Source: Cohnella terricola (GTDB taxonomy: Bacteria > Bacillota > Bacilli > Paenibacillales > Paenibacillaceae). From it: a stretch of DNA of 64,000 nt. Position 1 is the stretch's first letter, and each line of letters starts with the position of its first letter. Shown in pieces: positions 60,378-64,000 of this stretch. A model generated the notes under the pieces. It was given only the letters and a program-made list of their open reading frames with translations, was not told the DNA's origin and searched no databases. The stretch spans positions 310,001-374,000 of the forward strand of contig NZ_VNJJ01000001.1 in NCBI RefSeq assembly GCF_007786475.1, in the 5' to 3' direction. The position numbers and the translations under genes are program-made.

Positions 60378-61351
60378 CTCAAACTCTGGAAGTCGGAGAA
60401 ACGCAGTTTAGTCCGGAAGTGGTCACGTTCGGCGAAACGATGGGGTTGCTGATCGGAGGTCCGAAAGGGATCGAGCATAGCGCCTCCCTGGAGAAATCGT
60501 TCGGAGGGGCAGAAAGCAACTTCGCGATCGGATTGGCTCGACTTGGCCATCGTGTAGGATGGTTTGGATTGCTCGGCAACGACCCGATGGGCCGTATGAT
60601 CTTGAAGACGCTTCGCGGCGAAGGTGTCGACGTCTCAAGGGCGGGGGTAAGCAAGGAAGCGCCGACCGGACTAATGCTGAAGGAACGATTGGCCGGGAAT
60701 ACATCCGTTTATTATTATCGGAAATTATCCGCGGCAAGCCGCATGACGCCGGAGCAGCTCGACGCTGCTTATATTTCCCGGGCAAAGTATCTCCACATCA
60801 CTGGGATAACTCCTGCTCTTAGCGAAACATGCCGCGATACGGTTCTGGAAGCGGTGAGGATCGCTAGGACGAACGGTGTGAAGGTGGTTTTCGACCCGAA
60901 CTTGCGCCTGAAGCTCTGGGATTTGGAAGAAGCCAGAGAGGTATTGCTGCGGATCGCGGAGGAAGCGGACTATTTTCTACCCGGCTTGGATGAATTGAAG
61001 CTGCTGTACGAAACGGACGACTTCGACCGTATCGTCGAACGTCTCAGGCAGCTTCGCGCCCGCTCGATCGTTAAAGGCGGGAACGACGAGACATATGTGA
61101 TCGACGACGGCGACGTGATTGCCGTGCCTTACTTCAAGGCGACGCATTTCGTCGATTCGGTCGGGGCGGGAGACGGATTCTGCTCGGGATTTATTTCCGG
61201 GTTGCTTCGCGGATACGATCTGGCGGAAGCCGTTCGTCTAGGAAACTTATCTGGTTCGCTTGTTGTGCAGATGATCGGGGATTGGGAAGGCTTGCCGACT
61301 TGTGAAGAAGTTGACGCCGTTCTCGGCGATCGCAAGCACGTGGAAAGATAA
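60374..61351 (+). CDS. kdgK: 2-keto-3-deoxygluconate kinase (PfkB family)
   Basis: This protein of about 325 residues starts at ATG 60374, overlapping the GntR stop in an ATGA. It has the ribokinase-family pattern: VVTFGETMGLLIGGPKG, the first signature GGAESNFAIGLARLGHRVGWFGLLGNDPMG, VVFDPNLRLKLWD, and the C-terminal signature DSVGAGDGFCSGFISGLL with the catalytic aspartate. With the following aldolase it takes KDG to pyruvate and glyceraldehyde-3-phosphate, the end of pectin or hexuronate breakdown. No uronate isomerase or dehydratase genes are in the window. Confidence 0.9.
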   Translation: MTQTLEVGETQFSPEVVTFGETMGLLIGGPKGIEHSASLEKSFGGAESNFAIGLARLGHRVGWFGLLGNDPMGRMILKTLRGEGVDVSRAGVSKEAPTGLMLKERLAGNTSVYYYRKLSAASRMTPEQLDAAYISRAKYLHITGITPALSETCRDTVLEAVRIARTNGVKVVFDPNLRLKLWDLEEAREVLLRIAEEADYFLPGLDELKLLYETDDFDRIVERLRQLRARSIVKGGNDETYVIDDGDVIAVPYFKATHFVDSVGAGDGFCSGFISGLLRGYDLAEAVRLGNLSGSLVVQMIGDWEGLPTCEEVDAVLGDRKHVER

Positions 61352-61379
61352 CAATACATCTATAGAAGGCGGAGATCTC

Positions 61380-62039
61380 ATGAATAAGATCGCAACGATT
61401 CAACGTATTGTCGACAACGGCGTCGTAGCCGTACTTCGCGGCAAGGACGCGAACGAAGTCGCCGAGATGGCGGAACAGTCTATCGCGGGCGGCATTAAGG
61501 TCATCGAAATTACGATGACCGTTCCTTCGGCTTTGAAGGCGATCGAGAAATTGGCGGGGAAATATTCCAGCACGACGAGCGATCCGGATAAATTCGCGAT
61601 TATCGGCGTTGGTACAGTGCTCGATCCGGAAACGGCGCGCGCAGCGATTCTGAGCGGATCGGAATTCGTCGTTGGACCGTCCTTGAATCCGGCGACCGTC
61701 GCGCTGTGTAACCGGTATCGGATTCCGGTCATGCCGGGCGTGATGACGATCAAAGAAATTCAGGAAGCGCTGGAGCTCGGCGTCGATATCGTGAAGCTGT
61801 TCCCGAGCACGACGCCGTCGGCGATCAAATCGATCAAAGGACCGTTGCCACAGGCGAACATTATGCCGACCGGCGGCGTTACGCTCGACAACGTGGGCGA
61901 TTGGATCGCGGCAGGCGCGGTCGCCGTCGGCATCGGCTCCGATCTGACGGCCGAAGCGGTGAAGAAAGGCGATCTGAGCCTCATCGCCGGCCGCGCCGCG
62001 CAATATGCGGCGGCTTTCAAAGCAGCTAAAGCGAAGTAA
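61380..62039 (+). CDS. kdgA: Bifunctional KDPG/KHG aldolase
   Basis: The 219-residue class I aldolase starts MNKIATIQRIVDNGVVAVLRGKD at 61380 after GGCGGAG. It has the substrate-binding GGIKVIEITMTVPSA, IGVGTVLDPETARAAILSGSEFVVGPSLN, PVMPGVMT and the Schiff-base lysine in VDIVKLFPSTT. It cleaves 2-keto-3-deoxy-6-phosphogluconate to pyruvate and glyceraldehyde-3-phosphate. It is cotranscribed with the kinase (29-base gap) and followed by a terminator. Confidence 0.94.
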   Translation: MNKIATIQRIVDNGVVAVLRGKDANEVAEMAEQSIAGGIKVIEITMTVPSALKAIEKLAGKYSSTTSDPDKFAIIGVGTVLDPETARAAILSGSEFVVGPSLNPATVALCNRYRIPVMPGVMTIKEIQEALELGVDIVKLFPSTTPSAIKSIKGPLPQANIMPTGGVTLDNVGDWIAAGAVAVGIGSDLTAEAVKKGDLSLIAGRAAQYAAAFKAAKAK

Positions 62040-62072
62040 ATTCGGTTTCATCCGAGCTGATCGAAATTCAGG

Positions 62073-62120
62073 CAAGAGCCGTCCCGCAAGGTCGTTAAAC
62101 CTCGGGGCGGCTCTTTGTTT
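62073..62120 (+). terminator. Terminator of the KDG operon
   Basis: AGAGCCG with CCC pairs with GGG and CGGCTCT around a long loop, followed by a T-rich tail. Confidence 0.75.
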
Positions 62121-62140
62121 GCAAGGGCGAAGGACGTTGA

Positions 62141-62330
62141 TGCAACTAATTGCATAAGTGCAACTAATTGGCCAGATACGTTGCTTCTCATGATGATTAG
62201 TTGCAAATATACAATTAATTCAAACGAAAACTCTACTTGGCGCCCAAAATATCGCGATTAGATGTATTATTGCAATTAATTTTGATTTTATATCTGGATT
62301 TCCCAAATAATTGCATTTTTTGCAACTAAT
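62141..62330. repeat. TGCAACTAAT repeat cluster
   Basis: The motif TGCAACTAAT or its complement ATTAGTTGCA occurs at 62141, 62159, 62196 and 62321. Shorter forms (ATTATTGCAATTAAT at 62267 and AATAATTGCA at 62306) lie between. The stretch is AT-rich and has no frame of note. It fills most of the 424-base gap between the KDG operon and the Fur-family gene and looks like a dispersed intergenic repeat rather than an operator set. Confidence 0.6.
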
Positions 62331-62463
62331 GTACGACGGTGCCGATCGCAGTGGGGTCGCAACGAATGTTGAAGAATAAAGACGAGTGTTTTGATTTTTT
62401 GGCCGATTTTCGATATGATGAATAAATAATGGCATCTAATATTCGAAGGAAGCGGAGGTGTCC

Positions 62464-62952
62464 ATGAGAATGAATATCGTGGAGCAAATCGACAAGATCA
62501 ATATGCAATTGACAGTAAAGGGCTACAAATTGACGCCGCAACGCGAGATTACGCTTAAGGTGCTTCTCGAGAACGAGAGGGATCATCTCAGCGCCGAAGA
62601 AGTCTACATGCTGGTAAAGCAGGAGTTCCCCGAGATCGGCTTGGCCACGGTATATCGGACTTTGGAGCTTCTTGCGGAACTTCAAATCGTGCAGAAAATG
62701 AACTTCGGCGACGGAGTTGCCCGTTTCGATCTTCGTATGGAAGGGCACGACCATATGCACCATCATTTGATCTGCAAAGTTTGCGGAGCCTTGGAGGAAA
62801 TCCAAGACGATTGGCTGCTGGATCTGGAGCAGCGTGTTGCCACTGAATACGGCTTCCAAGTGACCGATCATCGTCTGGACTTTACGGGTGTTTATCATAC
62901 GTGCAAGAATAACAGCAAACAATGCAAAAGAACGGGTAAAGCCGTATCTTGA
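62464..62952 (+). CDS. Fur family transcriptional regulator
   Basis: This protein of about 162 residues starts at ATG 62464 after GGAGG (GTG 62458 and ATG 62470 are alternatives). It has a Fur winged helix (LTPQREITLKVLLENERDHLSAEEVYMLVKQEFPEIGLATVYRTLELL) and a metal-binding domain with GHDHMHHHLICKVCG. The CxxC and a late CKNNSKQC pair form the structural zinc site. It is closest in style to the iron regulator Fur of Firmicutes, but Zur or PerR cannot be excluded. A strong terminator follows. Confidence 0.9.
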   Translation: MRMNIVEQIDKINMQLTVKGYKLTPQREITLKVLLENERDHLSAEEVYMLVKQEFPEIGLATVYRTLELLAELQIVQKMNFGDGVARFDLRMEGHDHMHHHLICKVCGALEEIQDDWLLDLEQRVATEYGFQVTDHRLDFTGVYHTCKNNSKQCKRTGKAVS

Positions 62953-62972
62953 TCCCGAACATCTTCATTATT

Positions 62973-63015
62973 CTCTTCCCGGAGCCCTGGCTTCCGAGAA
63001 GAGTTTTTTATTTTA
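62973..63015 (+). terminator. Terminator after the Fur-family gene
   Basis: CTCTT with CGGAG pairs with CTTCCG and AAGAG, followed by TTTTTTATTTT. Confidence 0.85.
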
Positions 63016-63126
63016 AAGCAAACGTATTTCATGTTAATGGCTTTTCTAGGCGCCGATTCCCTCGTAATATTTCGATTCGCCGGGGCAACTTAAAGGGGTA
63101 ATTAAAAACATGAAGGAGGTTTTATC

Positions 63127-63657
63127 TTGAGAAAGGTCTTGGCCAGTCTGGTGTTGTGTTTGAGTCTATCCATGGTTCTTATGGTTCCTGCATTCGCCGA
63201 AACGACTACCGGCAAAACAGTTAAGGACGGCACGACGCTGAACGGCGCTACCGTCCCGACGAAGACCTATCATCCGAACGCCGGCAGAACGGATAACCGT
63301 ATGCTCACGAATACCGGAACCTATAATGGAACTTATACCGGCACGACGCCTTATGGTACGAATTACGGCACGTATGGTACTGGCATGGCGCCATATGGTA
63401 CAGGTACAGGTACGTACGGTACGTATGGTGCGAATAACACATACGGCACTGATGGAAACTACGGCGCGTATGACGGTACTCGGATGAACGCATATCGTCC
63501 GTACCATACGACGAATTTGACGACTCGTGCGAACAACACGGTCAGAAGGTTGGATACGGCGCCGGCCAGAAGAGGCTTTAGCTGGGGCTGGTTAGGTTTA
63601 ATTGGCTTATTCGGCCTTGCGGGAATGCGTAGCCGCAGCCGCGACGACGTAAGATAA
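63127..63657 (+). CDS. Secreted Gly/Thr/Tyr-rich protein with WGxxGxxGL C-terminal anchor
   Basis: The 176-residue protein starts with TTG 63127, six bases after AAGGAGGT, and has a signal peptide cleaved near MVPAFAETT. The middle (about residues 60-120) is low-complexity and rich in G, T, Y and N with repeated YGT and TGTY units. A short basic stretch precedes WGWLGLIGLFGLAGMRSRSR, the WGxxGxxGL hydrophobic tail seen on many Bacillales surface proteins and thought to act as a membrane anchor. It is probably an exposed surface or spore-associated protein. No enzymatic motif is visible. Confidence 0.82.
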   Translation: MRKVLASLVLCLSLSMVLMVPAFAETTTGKTVKDGTTLNGATVPTKTYHPNAGRTDNRMLTNTGTYNGTYTGTTPYGTNYGTYGTGMAPYGTGTGTYGTYGANNTYGTDGNYGAYDGTRMNAYRPYHTTNLTTRANNTVRRLDTAPARRGFSWGWLGLIGLFGLAGMRSRSRDDVR

Positions 63658-63674
63658 CGTTCCGTATTTGCGAA

Positions 63675-63716
63675 AATCCTCGTTCGGCTCGGATAAGCCG
63701 AATGAGGATTTTTTAT
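63675..63716 (+). terminator. Terminator after the WGxxGxxGL protein gene
   Basis: AATCCTC and TTCGGCT pair with AGCCGAA and GAGGATT, followed by TTTTTATT. Confidence 0.88.
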
Positions 63717-63817
63717 TGCGTAACGATCGGTTGCAGAAAAACACATAAATTTTTCCACATCAACAGATACTTAATGAAACGGACCATCTAGTCCCATGTA
63801 AAGTTGGAGGAATAACA

Positions 63818-64000
63818 GTGAAAAAAACGCATAAGATGGGCCGCATGGCCTTGGTACTCGCATTGGGAAGCGGGACGTGGTTCGGAACGATCACGGCGGC
63901 GCACGCTCAAGTACCCGAAACGGATCAAGCGGCAGCACCCCGTCAAATCGCCGTCGTCATCGACGATTTCGGCAACGGCATGAAAGGAACGGAACAGATG
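63818..64000 (+). CDS. Divergent polysaccharide deacetylase family protein, 5' part
   Basis: GTG 63818 follows GGAGG with a seven-base gap. The frame is open to the window end (61 codons). It has a signal peptide (KKTHKMGRMALVLALGSG, cleaved near TAAHAQ) and then IAVVIDDFGNGMKGTEQM, the start of the divergent polysaccharide deacetylase (YibQ, DUF610) domain. IDDFG contains the conserved metal-site aspartates. The family acts on extracellular or cell-wall glycans. The catalytic remainder lies beyond the window. Confidence 0.85.
   Translation, partial: MKKTHKMGRMALVLALGSGTWFGTITAAHAQVPETDQAAAPRQIAVVIDDFGNGMKGTEQM

Overview
The window looks like chromosomal DNA of a Paenibacillaceae bacterium (Paenibacillus or Cohnella type). 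The evidence is strong AGGAGG ribosome-binding sites, many TTG and GTG starts, OmpR-type two-component pairs beside antibiotic-type ABC exporters, a CotA-like spore laccase, a CD3324-family protein, a WGxxGxxGL-tailed secreted protein and a YibQ-like divergent polysaccharide deacetylase. Most genes are GC-moderate. The stretches at about 11.3-13.0 kb, 26-28.5 kb and 37-41.4 kb are visibly AT-richer and look accessory.

Layout. 0-4.5 kb: RDD membrane protein, BcrA-like ABC exporter (ATPase plus permease), OmpR regulator and histidine kinase in one operon. 4.5-6.7 kb: a second two-component pair on the minus strand. 6.9-11.1 kb: two sugar-type ABC permeases, an HlyD/RND-type adaptor and a solute-binding lipoprotein with no ATPase. 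11.3-15.7 kb: a secreted ThuA plus double-CBM6 protein, a YbjQ-family protein and an M13 lipoprotein peptidase. 15.8-19.7 kb: a sulfonate operon (ssuC-ssuA-ssuB-ssuD). 19.9-25.8 kb: TetR regulator, RND pump, adaptor lipoprotein and sigma factor. 26-30.2 kb: two more TetR regulators with clear palindromic operators next to an old-yellow-enzyme gene and a DUF2306 membrane protein. 30.4-37.7 kb: cytochrome bd oxidase with its CydDC exporter, an atypical NarL-type regulator and a DUF420/CtaM-like protein. 37.7-41.4 kb: a patchwork of small accessory genes (GNAT, DUF4304, a broken gene, an Apea-type HEPN protein) separated by a short recurring motif. 41.6-49.3 kb: two-component pair, TetR, a GAPDH paralogue and a second RND pump. 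49.3-54.1 kb: CD3324-family gene behind a candidate leader-peptide attenuator, an HSL-type esterase, CotA laccase and a 51-bp tandem repeat. 54.2-59.6 kb: a third RND pump, a small membrane protein and a two-component pair. 59.6-62.0 kb: GntR, KDG kinase and KDPG aldolase. 62.4-64 kb: Fur-family regulator, secreted protein and a truncated polysaccharide deacetylase.

Theme. The window is dense in envelope and toxic-compound defence: four two-component pairs, three RND pumps, one ABC exporter and four TetR regulators. The most notable regulatory signal is a roughly 80-bp intergenic element present three times with identical internal spacing (about 13.13, 44.10 and 46.13 kb). It carries back-to-back GTTTAGG-N4-GTT sites on both strands. 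A related phased array precedes the first operon. This suggests one OmpR-type regulator, perhaps the one at 43.3-44.1 kb, links several of these loci. All functional assignments come from reading the protein sequences; no database search was run.
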